NCBI GenBank assembly: GCA_905204635.1
Contig: CAJLAN010000025.1
Span: 1 to 13,125, forward strand
Length of the DNA stretch: 13,125 nucleotides
Reading direction: 5' to 3'
Source: an uncultured Collinsella sp.
GTDB taxonomy: Bacteria; Actinomycetota; Coriobacteriia; Coriobacteriales; Coriobacteriaceae
Shown here piece after piece: positions 1 through 6,747 of the stretch. Positions within the stretch are counted from its first letter, which is position 1. Each line of letters opens with the position of its first letter. The translations under genes were made by a program, and so were the position numbers. Under the pieces are notes generated by a model. That model was given only the letters and a program-made list of their open reading frames with translations. It had not been told where the DNA came from and searched no databases.

Positions 1-29
1 CCCCTCTCGGGGGAAAGCGAGGCGATGCG

Positions 30-1472
30 CTACTGCGCGTCCGCCATAGTGTCGGCGAGCTCCTTGTACCAGAGTGCCGACTGCTTGATGTAGCGTTTTT
101 GCGTGTCGAAGTCGATGTAGAACAGGCCGTAGCGCTTGTTATAGCCATTGGCCCACGAGAACTGGTCCTGCAGGCTCCAGATAAAGTAGCCCTGGACGTC
201 GACGCCCTCGGCGCGCGCCTGGAGCACCTTCTCCATGTGCTGGTCGACAAAGTCGATGCGCTCGGGATCGGCGACGATGCCGTTTGCGTCGGGCTCGGGG
301 TCCTTGTGGCCCAGGCCGTTTTCGGTGATATAGATGACGGGGAGGTTGGGATAGGTGGCGCTGATGTGCTTGAGCGTGTCGTAGAGGCCTTGCGGGTAGA
401 TGAGCCAATCCCAGTCGGTGGTGGGGATACCCGGCATATCGACCTGCTGCCCGACGCCCTTAAACTTAAAGCACGAGGTGCCCTTGTCACCGGTGCCGTT
501 AAAGCTGTTGGTGGACTCGCCATCGTAGGCGGCGATAAACGCCGACTGATAGTAGTTGAGGCCGAACATATCGTTGCGGGGCGCCGCCTTGGCGAGCTCC
601 TCCATGTCGCCGTCCTCAACCGTAAGTGTGGCGTTGTTGGCGCGCAGAATCTCGTTGATGAGTGAGAGGGTGTGCGCGGAGTAGTGACCCAGGAAGGCGC
701 CGTCCATGATGAAGTCGGTGTAGAAGGCGTTGTACAGGTCGGCGGCGTGCTGGTCGGCGGGCGAGTCGGTGGCGGGATATGCCGGCGTCAGGACGTTGAC
801 CATGCCAATGCGGCCGCCCAGGTGCTCGGTCTCGTCCAGATCCTTATACAGGTTGACGGCGCGGGCGTGGGCAACGAGCTCGTTGTGCTGGCTCTGGATG
901 CCGCTCGTCACATCAAAGTGATGGTTGGGCGGGAAGTTGCCTTGGATGTATTGGGAGTGCGAGAGGCTGATGAGCTCGTTGATGGTGAACCAATTCTTGA
1001 CCTCGCGGAACTCACGGAAGCAGAACTCGGCATAGCGCACATAGGCGTCGACGGTCTTGCGGTTGAGCCAGTCGCCCTGGTTGAACAGGGCGGCGGGGGA
1101 GTCAAAGTGATGCAGGGACACATAGGGCTCGACGCCATACTTTTTGCAGCAGGCGAACAACTCGTGGTAGTGCTTAACGCCCTCGGCGAGGGGCTCGGCA
1201 TCGTCGCCGTTAGGGAAGATGCGGGTCCAGGCGATGGACACACGGATGGCGTTGAGTCCATGCTCGGCAGAAAGGCGGATATCCTCCTCGTAGCGGTTGT
1301 AGAAATCACTGGCCGGGTCGGGCAAAAAGCGACCCTGGGCGACAAGGTAATCGTCCCACATGGTCTTACCCTTGCCTGCCACCTTCGTGGAACCTTCCGT
1401 TTGGTACGCGGCGGTTGCGGCGCCCCAAACAAAGCCCTTCGGCAGCTGCTGTACGCGGTTTAGCAAAGACAT
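30..1472 (-). CDS. lacG: 6-phospho-beta-galactosidase, GH1 (copy 1)
   Basis: Cytosolic glycoside hydrolase family 1 enzyme that should cleave PTS-imported lactose-6-phosphate to galactose-6-phosphate and glucose. Numbered from the ATG at 1472 (480 residues; Lactococcus LacG is about 468): the acid/base is E166 in FTINE and the nucleophile E384 in ITENG. The 6-phosphate loop FSWANGYNKRYG carries S439, K446 and Y448, at the spacing of S428, K435 and Y437 in Lactococcus LacG. The Trp in FSW argues for galactosidase over 6-phospho-beta-glucosidase. An ATG two codons upstream (1478) is possible, but the GAGAGGG Shine-Dalgarno lies only 3 nt from it and 9 nt from the chosen start. The gene is divergent from the broken lacI1 and has no PTS gene beside it. 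The 3' end is 29 nt from the window edge, so its terminator is not visible. Function is firm; the natural substrate could be another beta-galactoside phosphate. Confidence 0.93.
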   Translation of the reverse strand: MSLLNRVQQLPKGFVWGAATAAYQTEGSTKVAGKGKTMWDDYLVAQGRFLPDPASDFYNRYEEDIRLSAEHGLNAIRVSIAWTRIFPNGDDAEPLAEGVKHYHELFACCKKYGVEPYVSLHHFDSPAALFNQGDWLNRKTVDAYVRYAEFCFREFREVKNWFTINELISLSHSQYIQGNFPPNHHFDVTSGIQSQHNELVAHARAVNLYKDLDETEHLGGRIGMVNVLTPAYPATDSPADQHAADLYNAFYTDFIMDGAFLGHYSAHTLSLINEILRANNATLTVEDGDMEELAKAAPRNDMFGLNYYQSAFIAAYDGESTNSFNGTGDKGTSCFKFKGVGQQVDMPGIPTTDWDWLIYPQGLYDTLKHISATYPNLPVIYITENGLGHKDPEPDANGIVADPERIDFVDQHMEKVLQARAEGVDVQGYFIWSLQDQFSWANGYNKRYGLFYIDFDTQKRYIKQSALWYKELADTMADAQ

Positions 1473-1495
1473 ATGCATACACCCTCTCGTCTTGC

Positions 1496-1508
1496 TGTTC
1501 GATATTGT
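1496..1508. promoter_or_regulatory. TGTTCGA-type putative operator upstream of lacG1
   Basis: TGTTCGATATTGT lies 24-36 nt upstream of the lacG1 start. The identical 13-mer occurs at 7784-7796 upstream of lacF, and a variant at 9807-9822 upstream of lacA. Recurrence at three lac promoters suggests a shared binding site; the protein is not known from this window. Confidence 0.5.
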
Positions 1509-1593
1509 GCGTTTGCGCTCAGGAGGCTCCCTGGTTAGCGTTTAGCGGTGAAAAAGCCCGATAAACACTATCTTAAAATGATTAGAACCAAAA

Positions 1594-1607
1594 TGAGCAC
1601 GTGAACA
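1594..1607. promoter_or_regulatory. LacI-type operator O1 (lacG1/lacI1)
   Basis: TGAGCACGTGAACA fits the LacI-family half-site form TGNNNNCGNNNNCA with a central CG. It begins 22 bp before the next copy (1616), so both would face the same side of the helix. Probable ligand is the regulator encoded next door, or its intact ancestor. Confidence 0.6.
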
Positions 1608-1615
1608 TTTGACAA

Positions 1616-1629
1616 TGAGCACGTTAACA
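1616..1629. promoter_or_regulatory. LacI-type operator O2 (lacG1/lacI1)
   Basis: TGAGCACGTTAACA differs from O1 at one base. The two sites share the longer context AATGAGCACGTKAACAT. Together they form a tandem pair between the divergent lacG1 and lacI1 genes. Confidence 0.6.
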
Positions 1630-1705
1630 TCCGGCTGGGATGTATAGAAACAAAACAACTTCAAACAGCCGCGAACGGTTGTATTTGTTCGGTAAGCGGT
1701 TTTGA

Positions 1706-1735
1706 TTGACAGAAGTTTTCATGTTGTGGTATATG
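1706..1735 (+). promoter_or_regulatory. Putative lacI1 promoter
   Basis: A perfect TTGACA -35 box at 1706-1711 and a TATATG -10-like box at 1730-1735 are separated by 18 bp. Transcription would begin near 1742, so operator O3 (1748-1761) would lie at the start of the transcript, suiting autorepression. It also implies that a TTG start at 1702 is not transcribed from this promoter. Confidence 0.5.
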
Positions 1736-1747
1736 GCTCGGGTATCA

Positions 1748-1761
1748 TGAGCACGTTATCA
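1748..1761. promoter_or_regulatory. LacI-type operator O3 (lacI1 leader)
   Basis: TGAGCACGTTATCA is a third copy of the O1/O2 motif with one further change. It lies just downstream of the predicted lacI1 start site and about 62 nt upstream of the reading start, a normal position for autoregulation. Confidence 0.55.
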
Positions 1762-1822
1762 ATGTATGTACGATGCGCCATGGGCGCGGGGAATAGTTGG
1801 GAAGCAGGTTGGCGTGGAAGGC

Positions 1823-2841
1823 ATGGCTCAGCAGACAAGGAATGGTCGTTCGGCGAGCGCGGCAGAGGTTGCGGCGTGAGCCGCCAGACTGTGTCTCGCG
1901 TGGTCAACGGTATGCCCAACGTGACGGAAAAGACGCGCAAGCGTGTGCTGGCCGCCATGGAAGAGCTGGGCTTTCGTCCCAATTTTGCTGGAACGGCGTT
2001 GCGCGGCGGGTCGTATCGTTCTATTGGCCTGTGCATGTACAACATCACACGTGTCGGTAACCTGGCGACGCTCGAGGGTATCATGCAAGCGGCGCGCGAG
2101 CACGATTTTGCCGTCACTATGATCGAGATGGGCGGCGACAAGCCCTATGCACTTGCCGATGCCTCGCGCCGCATGGTCGAGCGACCCGTCGACGGCATGA
2201 TTCTCAACATGAACCGCATGGCTCCCGATTTTGAGGAGTTTGTTCCCCAGCCGGGAGTGCGAACGGTCATCCTGTCCATGTATGCGCATCCGCGCTGCAC
2301 GACGATCGACTCCGACCAGTATGGTTCGTGCGAGCTGTTGACCAATTATCTGCTGGAACATGGCCACTCGAATATGCGGTTTGTGGCGGGTCCGGAAAAC
2401 TCGATTTCCTCGCGTTTTCGTGAGGCCGGTTGGCGCGATACGCTGGGTCGTGCTCATGTCGATGCCGCTCCGATGCTGCGTGGCGATTGGAGTGCGGCCA
2501 GTGGGTACGCCATGGGCGAGCGGATTGCGGCCGAGGTGCTTGCCGGCGGGTCGCAGGCGCCGACTGCCGTGCTTGCGGCAAATGACCAGATGGCGCTGGG
2601 TGTTATCGCCGCGCTCGAGAACGCGGGCCTGTCCGTGCCCGACGACGTGAGCGTGGTTGGTATCGACGACGCACTCGAGGGACTTGTTCCTCACAATCGG
2701 CTGACGACGCTGCGATTTGATTTGCGCGGTGTCGGTAAGCTTGCGTTTGAGGCGGCGATTGGAGAGAGCTCGTCTATCGAGGCGATTCATGTGCCGAGTA
2801 CGCTGGTCGAACGCTCGACTGTTAGGGACATACGGGGTTAG
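1823..2841 (+). pseudogene. LacI-family regulator, frameshifted in its helix-turn-helix
   Basis: A LacI/GalR-family repressor gene, paralogous to the one at 6748. Translation from ATG 1823 (or GTG 1814) gives an N-terminus ending AAEVAA and stops at TGA 1877-1879. The rest of the family protein continues in another frame from about 1873 (GVSRQTVSRVVNG, then RPNFAG hinge and the sugar-binding core). An intact family member reads V-A-x-x-A-G-V-S here, as VARLAGVS does in the paralog, so exactly 10 nt (three codons plus one base) appear to be missing. From GVS to the stop there are 322 sound codons with the usual effector domain (for example NDQMALGVIAALENAG, DVSVVGIDD). A frame open from TTG 1702 bypasses the stop but replaces helix 1 with unrelated residues and has no fitting promoter. 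DNA binding is probably lost, unless the deletion is an assembly error. The recognition helix SRQTVSRVV differs from the paralog's SEQTVSRTV. Confidence 0.75.
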
Positions 2842-2849
2842 GTCCTACT

Positions 2850-2999
2850 CCGTTTGTCTCGATTTGTAACAGGTAGACGGTCAAAAGCGGGCTACGTGTT
2901 ACAGATTTAGATTCTTCGGAAAGAGCAATCCTGTTCGTCTCAATCTGTAACAGCTAGGACCAAAAAACTCGGCTAGATGTTACAGATCGAGACAAACGG
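2850..2999. repeat. Tandem palindromic repeat, TCTCGATYTGTAACA family
   Basis: Two hairpin units stand head to tail between convergent genes. Unit 1 pairs 2862-2876 with 2892-2906; unit 2 pairs 2933-2957 with 2973-2997 (25-nt arms, three imperfect positions). The outer arms also match: 2850-2871 is the inverted copy of 2978-2999 with 21 of 22 identical. Arms share TGTAACAG and GTCTC. The shape resembles REP/BIME-type dispersed elements. It may also end transcription from lacI1, but there is no clear U-run. Confidence 0.75.
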
Positions 3000-3011
3000 C
3001 TCCCGACCAGC

Positions 3012-3062
3012 CTAAAAACAAAAAGACCGGGGGCGGCGCGCCGTGTGACGTGCCGCCCCCGG
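3012..3062 (-). terminator. Rho-independent terminator of lacE-lacG2
   Basis: On the minus strand, a perfect 11-bp GC stem (CCGGGGGCGGC at 3062-3052 pairing with 3037-3027) is followed by TCTTTTTGTTTTTAG. It begins about 46 nt after the lacG2 stop. There is no T-run on the plus strand, so it serves the minus-strand operon. Confidence 0.9.
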
Positions 3063-3108
3063 CTGAGAAATGGGGACAGGTTGTGTGAGCGGGAAACCCC
3101 GCCAGCCA

Positions 3109-4548
3109 CTAGTCCAGACGACGGGTCTGCGCCACGTGCTTGTACCAGTAGGCGCTTGCCTTGGGCGTGCGCTTCTGGGTTTCAAAGTCAACGTAAAAGA
3201 AGCCGTAACGCTTGTTGTAGCCATTGGTCCAGGAGAACTGATCCTGCAGGCTCCACAGGAAGTAGCCGCCCACGTTGACGCCCACCTCCATGGCCTTGAG
3301 CAGCCAACGCAGGTGCTGCTCGATGTAGTCGATGCGCGGCTGGTCGTCCACAAAACCGTTCTTGTAGGGGTCCTTGTAGCCCATGCCGTTCTCGGTGATG
3401 AAGATCTGCTTGTAGTTGGGGTAGCGCTGCTTAATGTAGACGAGCAGATCGAACAGACCCTCGGGATAGATGATCCAGTCCCAGTCGGTGGTGGGGATGC
3501 CGGGCTTGTTCACATGCTCGCCAATGCCCTTGACGCGCCAGCGACCGGTGCCCTTCTCGCCCGTACCGTTGTGGTGCAGGTCGTTCTCGCCATCGTAAGC
3601 CTTCAAAAAACGGCACTGATAGTTGTTAACGCCCAGGTAGTCGTTGTAGAGCGCTGCCTCGCGCATAATCTCGAGGTCCTCGTCCAGGATCTCGATGGTG
3701 CCGCCCGAGACGGCAGCCAGGCGGTTGGCGCACTCGAGGGTGTCGGGCGCGTAGTCGCCGCGGAAGGTGGCGTCGAGCAAGAACTGGTTCTGCAGCACGT
3801 GCTCGTTGTTGGCGGCCTTGATGTCGGCGGGGTCGTTCTCGTTGAGCGGATACTTAAACTCCAACGACTGGATGACGCCGATCTTGCCCTTAAACCCGCC
3901 GTTGTGGAAGGCCAGTACTGCCTTGGCGTGGGCGAGCATCATGTTGTGCTCGCACTGGAAGGCCTCTGCCAGATGTGCCTTAACACCGCCGGGGAAGGTG
4001 CCCTCGATGTAGGTGTTGGAGGCGTCGGCCCAGATCTCGTTAAAGGTGAACCAGTAGGTTACCTGGTCGGCGTACTCCTTAAAGCAGAAGGTGGCAAAGT
4101 CCACAAAGGCATCGATGGTCTCGCGGTTGAGGAAGTCGCCCTTCTCAAAGAGGGCAAGCGGCGTATCGAAGTGATGCAGCGTGACAAACGGCTCAACGTG
4201 GTGCTTGTGGCACTCGGCGAAGAGGTCGTGGTAGAACTGGACGCCCTCGGGGTTGATCTCGCCGGTCCCGTTGGGAAAGATGCGGCTCCAGGCAATGGAG
4301 AGACGGATGCCGTTGATGCCAAACTCCTCGCACAGTTCCAGGTCGACGGGGTACTGGTTGTAGAAGTCCGAAGCGGGATCGGGGGAAAAGCGCCCCTGGG
4401 CCTCCAGGAAGTCGTCCCAGGCGACCTTGCCCTTACCGTGAGTGCGGGTCTCGCCCTCTACCTGGTAGGCAGCGGTGGCGCCGCCAAAGACAAAGTCCTC
4501 GGGAAACTGCGCAGGCGGATTGGTGACGCTAGCAGGGTTAACGGACAT
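3109..4548 (-). CDS. lacG: 6-phospho-beta-galactosidase, GH1 (copy 2)
   Basis: Second cytosolic GH1 enzyme, 479 residues, predicted to hydrolyse lactose-6-phosphate delivered by LacE. Visible features: FGGATAAYQVEG near the N-terminus, acid/base E171 in FTFNE, nucleophile E386 in ITENG, and phosphate loop FSWTNGYNKRYG with S439, K446 and Y448 at LacG spacing. It follows lacE on the same strand after 66 nt, the lacE-lacG order known from lactococcal and staphylococcal lac operons, so this is the copy most plainly tied to the transporter. A GGAT sequence 6 nt before ATG gives only a weak ribosome site. It is similar to copy 1 throughout but clearly diverged, suggesting an old duplication rather than a recent one. 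A strong terminator follows. Confidence 0.95.
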   Translation of the reverse strand: MSVNPASVTNPPAQFPEDFVFGGATAAYQVEGETRTHGKGKVAWDDFLEAQGRFSPDPASDFYNQYPVDLELCEEFGINGIRLSIAWSRIFPNGTGEINPEGVQFYHDLFAECHKHHVEPFVTLHHFDTPLALFEKGDFLNRETIDAFVDFATFCFKEYADQVTYWFTFNEIWADASNTYIEGTFPGGVKAHLAEAFQCEHNMMLAHAKAVLAFHNGGFKGKIGVIQSLEFKYPLNENDPADIKAANNEHVLQNQFLLDATFRGDYAPDTLECANRLAAVSGGTIEILDEDLEIMREAALYNDYLGVNNYQCRFLKAYDGENDLHHNGTGEKGTGRWRVKGIGEHVNKPGIPTTDWDWIIYPEGLFDLLVYIKQRYPNYKQIFITENGMGYKDPYKNGFVDDQPRIDYIEQHLRWLLKAMEVGVNVGGYFLWSLQDQFSWTNGYNKRYGFFYVDFETQKRTPKASAYWYKHVAQTRRLD

Positions 4549-4571
4549 GATGATCCAATCGTCTAAATCGA

Positions 4572-4605
4572 AGGGCCAGCCGGTCTTGGATGGTCGGCTG
4601 GCCCT
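4572..4605 (-). other. Intercistronic hairpin between lacE and lacG2
   Basis: A perfect 11-bp inverted repeat (AGGGCCAGCCG at 4572-4582, CGGCTGGCCCT at 4595-4605, 12-nt loop) starts about 10 nt after the lacE stop on the minus strand. What follows is TTCGATTTAG, too poor in U for a strong terminator. It is therefore more likely an attenuating or mRNA-stabilising hairpin that sets the lacE:lacG ratio. This role is inferred. Confidence 0.6.
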
Positions 4606-4614
4606 GGGCGTTAC

Positions 4615-6390
4615 TTACTTCGAGAGTTGCTCGCTTACGAAGGCGAGAGACTTGTCGCCGTTCTGGGAGAGCTCGATGTATTGCTTGCCACGGCAGGCGA
4701 CACACTTGTTGCCCACGCGCTCGCAGTCCTTTTGCAGGTCGGCCAGGTAGCTGGCGGCTTGCGGGGCCAGGACGACCAGATCGAAGTCGGGGAGCATGTC
4801 CACGTGGTTGCCATAGGCCTCGGCAGCGGTCTCGAGGTTAATGCCGCGCTCCTTGGCAGCCTTGGCCAGCGCGTTGGCGAGCAGGCCCGAGGTGCCGCCA
4901 CCCTGGCAGAGCACGAGCACGCGCTTGCCGTTGAGGTCGCTAGTGGCCGTAGCCTCGGTGGCGGGTGCTGCGGAAGCGGCGGGGGCGTCGGCCTTCACGG
5001 CCTCGGCAGCAGCGCCGGCGGCAACGCTCTTGGCGTCGGCCTTGCCCTGGAAGGCATCGTTGAGCTTAGCGGCCTTCTCGGCGTTCTTGGCGGCGAGCTC
5101 CTCCTGGGAGATCTCGGCCTCCTCGGTGCACTTCTGGGCGTCGTAGGCACGGAAGAACGGATAGTACAGAACAAAGTCGACGACCAGGATAAGGGCGAGC
5201 ATCACAAAGGCGAGCGGCTGGAAGCCCAAGCCCATGATGGTGCCGATGGGGCCGGGGACAGTCCAAGGTAGGGTGTACATAAAGCCGTTCATGCCCAAGA
5301 AGTCGATAAAGATCTTGAGGATCCAGATGTTGGCGATCGGGGCAAAGACAAACGGGACAAAGAAGACGGGATTGAGCACGATGGGCGCGGCGAACAGCAG
5401 CGGCTCGTTAACGGCAAAGCACACGGGGACGATAGCGGCCTTACCGACGGCGCGCATCTCCTGGGACTTGGCCAGGAAGCAGAACATAAAGACCAGGACG
5501 AGCGTGGCGCCAGTGCCGCCCATGCAGACGACGAAGTACTGGGCACCCTGGGTCAGGACAGCGGAAGCGTGCTGGCCAGCCTGGAACGCAGCCAGGTTGT
5601 CGGTCATGTTGGCAACGAGGGCGGCGGCGATGGCGGGCTCGACGATCGAGGGGCCGTGGACGCCGACGAACCAGAACAGGCTCATGGCGCCGTAGATCAC
5701 AGCGAGACCGATATAGCCGTCGGCAGCGGTGAACAGGGGCTGGAACACCTGGATGACGCCCTGGGCAAAGCAGAAGCCAAAGGCAGCGCGGAAGACGATG
5801 TCAAAGACCCAAAAGACGGCGATGCAGACGGAGAAGGGGATGATGTCCTTAAAGGTCTGCGAGATGTTGGGCGGAACCTGCTCGGGCATCTTGACGGTGA
5901 TGTTGCGCTTGATAAAGAACTTGTAGATGATGCCGGTCACAAACGCAGCGATGAAGGCGGTCAGCAGGCCCTTGGAACCAAGGTAGGTGGTGTTGAAGCC
6001 GCTGGCGGCGTCCGTGGCGACCGTGTCGCTCGAAAGGAGCAAGAAGCCGATGATGGCCGCGCACATGCATGAGATAAAGTTAATCTGGTTATTCTTGGGC
6101 AGGTCGCGGTTCTGAGCGTCGGCGAAGTGCTTGGCTGTGGTGGCGGCGCAGGCGATGGCCAGGATGCCCATGGAGTAGTTGTAGCACTTCCACAGAGCGT
6201 TGTTGATGTCATCGGGCCAGTAGAAACCCCAGATGTTGGGGACCGAGGCTACCAGGCAGAAGATGGACGAGAAGATGATGATGGGGATGACGGAGATAAA
6301 GCCGTCGCGGATCGCCTTGAGGTACTTGTTGCGGGCGATCGCGTTGAAAAAGGGCTGGCCCTTTTCGATGATGGCGATGAGTTGCTCCAT
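4615..6390 (-). CDS. lacE: PTS lactose-type transporter, EIICB component
   Basis: Inner-membrane sugar channel fused to its phosphoryl-donor domain; with LacF it would import lactose as lactose-6-phosphate. Residues 1 to about 415 form the hydrophobic EIIC of the lactose/chitobiose family. H245 in GVHGPSIVEP and E329 in AVNEPLLF match the sugar-contacting His and Glu known from the Bacillus cereus ChbC structure. A charged, then Ala-rich linker (about 420-487) leads to the EIIB domain, which opens KRVLVLCQGGGTSG; C495 is the phosphorylated Cys. The length, 591 residues, is near the usual 560-590. ATG 6390 has AGGAG 6 nt upstream. It is the first gene of the lacE-lacG2 operon, divergent from lacI2. 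Cellobiose-type specificity cannot be excluded from sequence alone, but the lac neighbours favour lactose. Confidence 0.94.
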   Translation of the reverse strand: MEQLIAIIEKGQPFFNAIARNKYLKAIRDGFISVIPIIIFSSIFCLVASVPNIWGFYWPDDINNALWKCYNYSMGILAIACAATTAKHFADAQNRDLPKNNQINFISCMCAAIIGFLLLSSDTVATDAASGFNTTYLGSKGLLTAFIAAFVTGIIYKFFIKRNITVKMPEQVPPNISQTFKDIIPFSVCIAVFWVFDIVFRAAFGFCFAQGVIQVFQPLFTAADGYIGLAVIYGAMSLFWFVGVHGPSIVEPAIAAALVANMTDNLAAFQAGQHASAVLTQGAQYFVVCMGGTGATLVLVFMFCFLAKSQEMRAVGKAAIVPVCFAVNEPLLFAAPIVLNPVFFVPFVFAPIANIWILKIFIDFLGMNGFMYTLPWTVPGPIGTIMGLGFQPLAFVMLALILVVDFVLYYPFFRAYDAQKCTEEAEISQEELAAKNAEKAAKLNDAFQGKADAKSVAAGAAAEAVKADAPAASAAPATEATATSDLNGKRVLVLCQGGGTSGLLANALAKAAKERGINLETAAEAYGNHVDMLPDFDLVVLAPQAASYLADLQKDCERVGNKCVACRGKQYIELSQNGDKSLAFVSEQLSK

Positions 6391-6423
6391 GCAATGCTCC
6401 TAAGAGTCGGTGGGTTAGCAACG

Positions 6424-6451
6424 ATGGTAGCTTTTGACGTTCGGTTGCCAA
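6424..6451 (-). promoter_or_regulatory. Putative lacE promoter
   Basis: On the minus strand, TTGGCA (6451-6446, 5 of 6 to consensus) and TACCAT (6429-6424, 4 of 6) are 16 bp apart. This gives a leader of about 27 nt carrying the AGGAG ribosome site. Operator A (6454-6467) abuts the -35 box. Confidence 0.5.
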
Positions 6452-6453
6452 AA

Positions 6454-6467
6454 TGTTGACGTTGCTA
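6454..6467. promoter_or_regulatory. LacI-type operator A (lacE promoter)
   Basis: Read on the minus strand this is TAGCAACGTCAACA, followed by TTTTGG. It matches the copy at 6574-6587 (TGGCAACGTTAACA, then TTTGGG) in 12 of 14 positions. It lies 2 bp upstream of the predicted lacE -35 box. Confidence 0.6.
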
Positions 6468-6573
6468 TTTTGTGACACAAAAAAAGACGCGAACCGGTGG
6501 TTCCTGTGCCTGCGAACCGTCGATTCCTTACGCGTAAACGTTTGAGCCGCCCGGTGGCTCTGTGTTTGCACAA

Positions 6574-6587
6574 TGGCAACGTTAACA
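6574..6587. promoter_or_regulatory. LacI-type operator B (lacE/lacI2)
   Basis: TGGCAACGTTAACA fits TGNNNNCGNNNNCA. It is 120 bp from operator A, centre to centre, a distance that would allow looping between two sites. The right half TTAACA equals that of operator O2 at lacI1; the left half differs (GGCA against AGCA). Confidence 0.6.
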
Positions 6588-6718
6588 TTTGGGCGATAAA
6601 AGCCGTTCGGGGAAGCAAAAATGTCGGTGAACGGTAGGTTTTGGGTGGTGAGCGTATGGTGGGGGAGGCGTTAGATATACTTGAAGACGTTTCATTTGAC
6701 TGCGTAGGGTGCCACCAA

Positions 6719-6732
6719 TGGCATCGTTGACA
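6719..6732. promoter_or_regulatory. LacI-type operator C (lacI2 leader)
   Basis: TGGCATCGTTGACA keeps the TGNNNNCGNNNNCA frame and lies 15 nt before the lacI2 start codon, so binding there would block lacI2 expression (autoregulation). It is the weakest match of the three. Confidence 0.5.
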
Positions 6733-6747
6733 TAGAAAGATCGACCT

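Larger units (their letters stand above)
1473..1822. promoter_or_regulatory. Divergent lacG1/lacI1 control region
   Basis: This AT-rich 350-nt gap between lacG1 (-) and lacI1 (+) holds no gene. It contains three 14-bp LacI-type palindromes (annotated separately), a TGTTCGATATTGT motif at 1496-1508 just upstream of lacG1, and a direct repeat TTAGCG/TTTAGCG near 1535-1546. I could not fix a convincing -10/-35 pair for lacG1. The lacI1 promoter is clearer (separate entry). Confidence 0.7.
6391..6747. promoter_or_regulatory. Divergent lacE/lacI2 control region
   Basis: A 357-nt gap without a gene. It holds the lacE promoter, three LacI-type palindromes (separate entries), and the AAACGTTT core palindrome at 6536-6543, which could be a weak catabolite-type site. 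For lacI2 I see a TATACT -10-like box at 6676-6681 without a good -35 partner, and AGAAAGA as a modest ribosome site before ATG 6748. Confidence 0.65.

Noticed and set aside
1..29. CCCCTCTCGGGG at the left edge as the lacG1 terminator.
   Set aside because: The stem is only 4 bp and any U-run would lie outside the window.
1702..1872. A TTG start at 1702 (or ATG 1747) as the true N-terminus of the first LacI regulator.
   Set aside because: The residues up to GVSRQ look nothing like a LacI helix 1, the TTG lies upstream of the predicted transcription start, and the neighbouring frame holds the expected AAEVA sequence.
1860..1885. Programmed ribosomal frameshifting to join the two LacI frames.
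   Set aside because: There is no slippery heptamer or stimulatory structure, and a shift alone would still leave three conserved codons missing.
3068..3082. TGGGGACAGGTTG after lacG2 as another REP copy.
   Set aside because: Only one short half is present with no pairing arm; too little to call a repeat.
3070..4566. A long open frame antisense to the second lacG (and similar ones opposite lacG1 and lacE).
   Set aside because: They mirror strong codon bias of the real genes, have no domain pattern, and the sense genes carry full catalytic motifs.
6533..6546. CGTAAACGTTTGAG as a catabolite-response (cre) site.
   Set aside because: The AAACGTTT core is palindromic but the outer TG and CA are missing and it is not repeated, so it is only a weak possibility.
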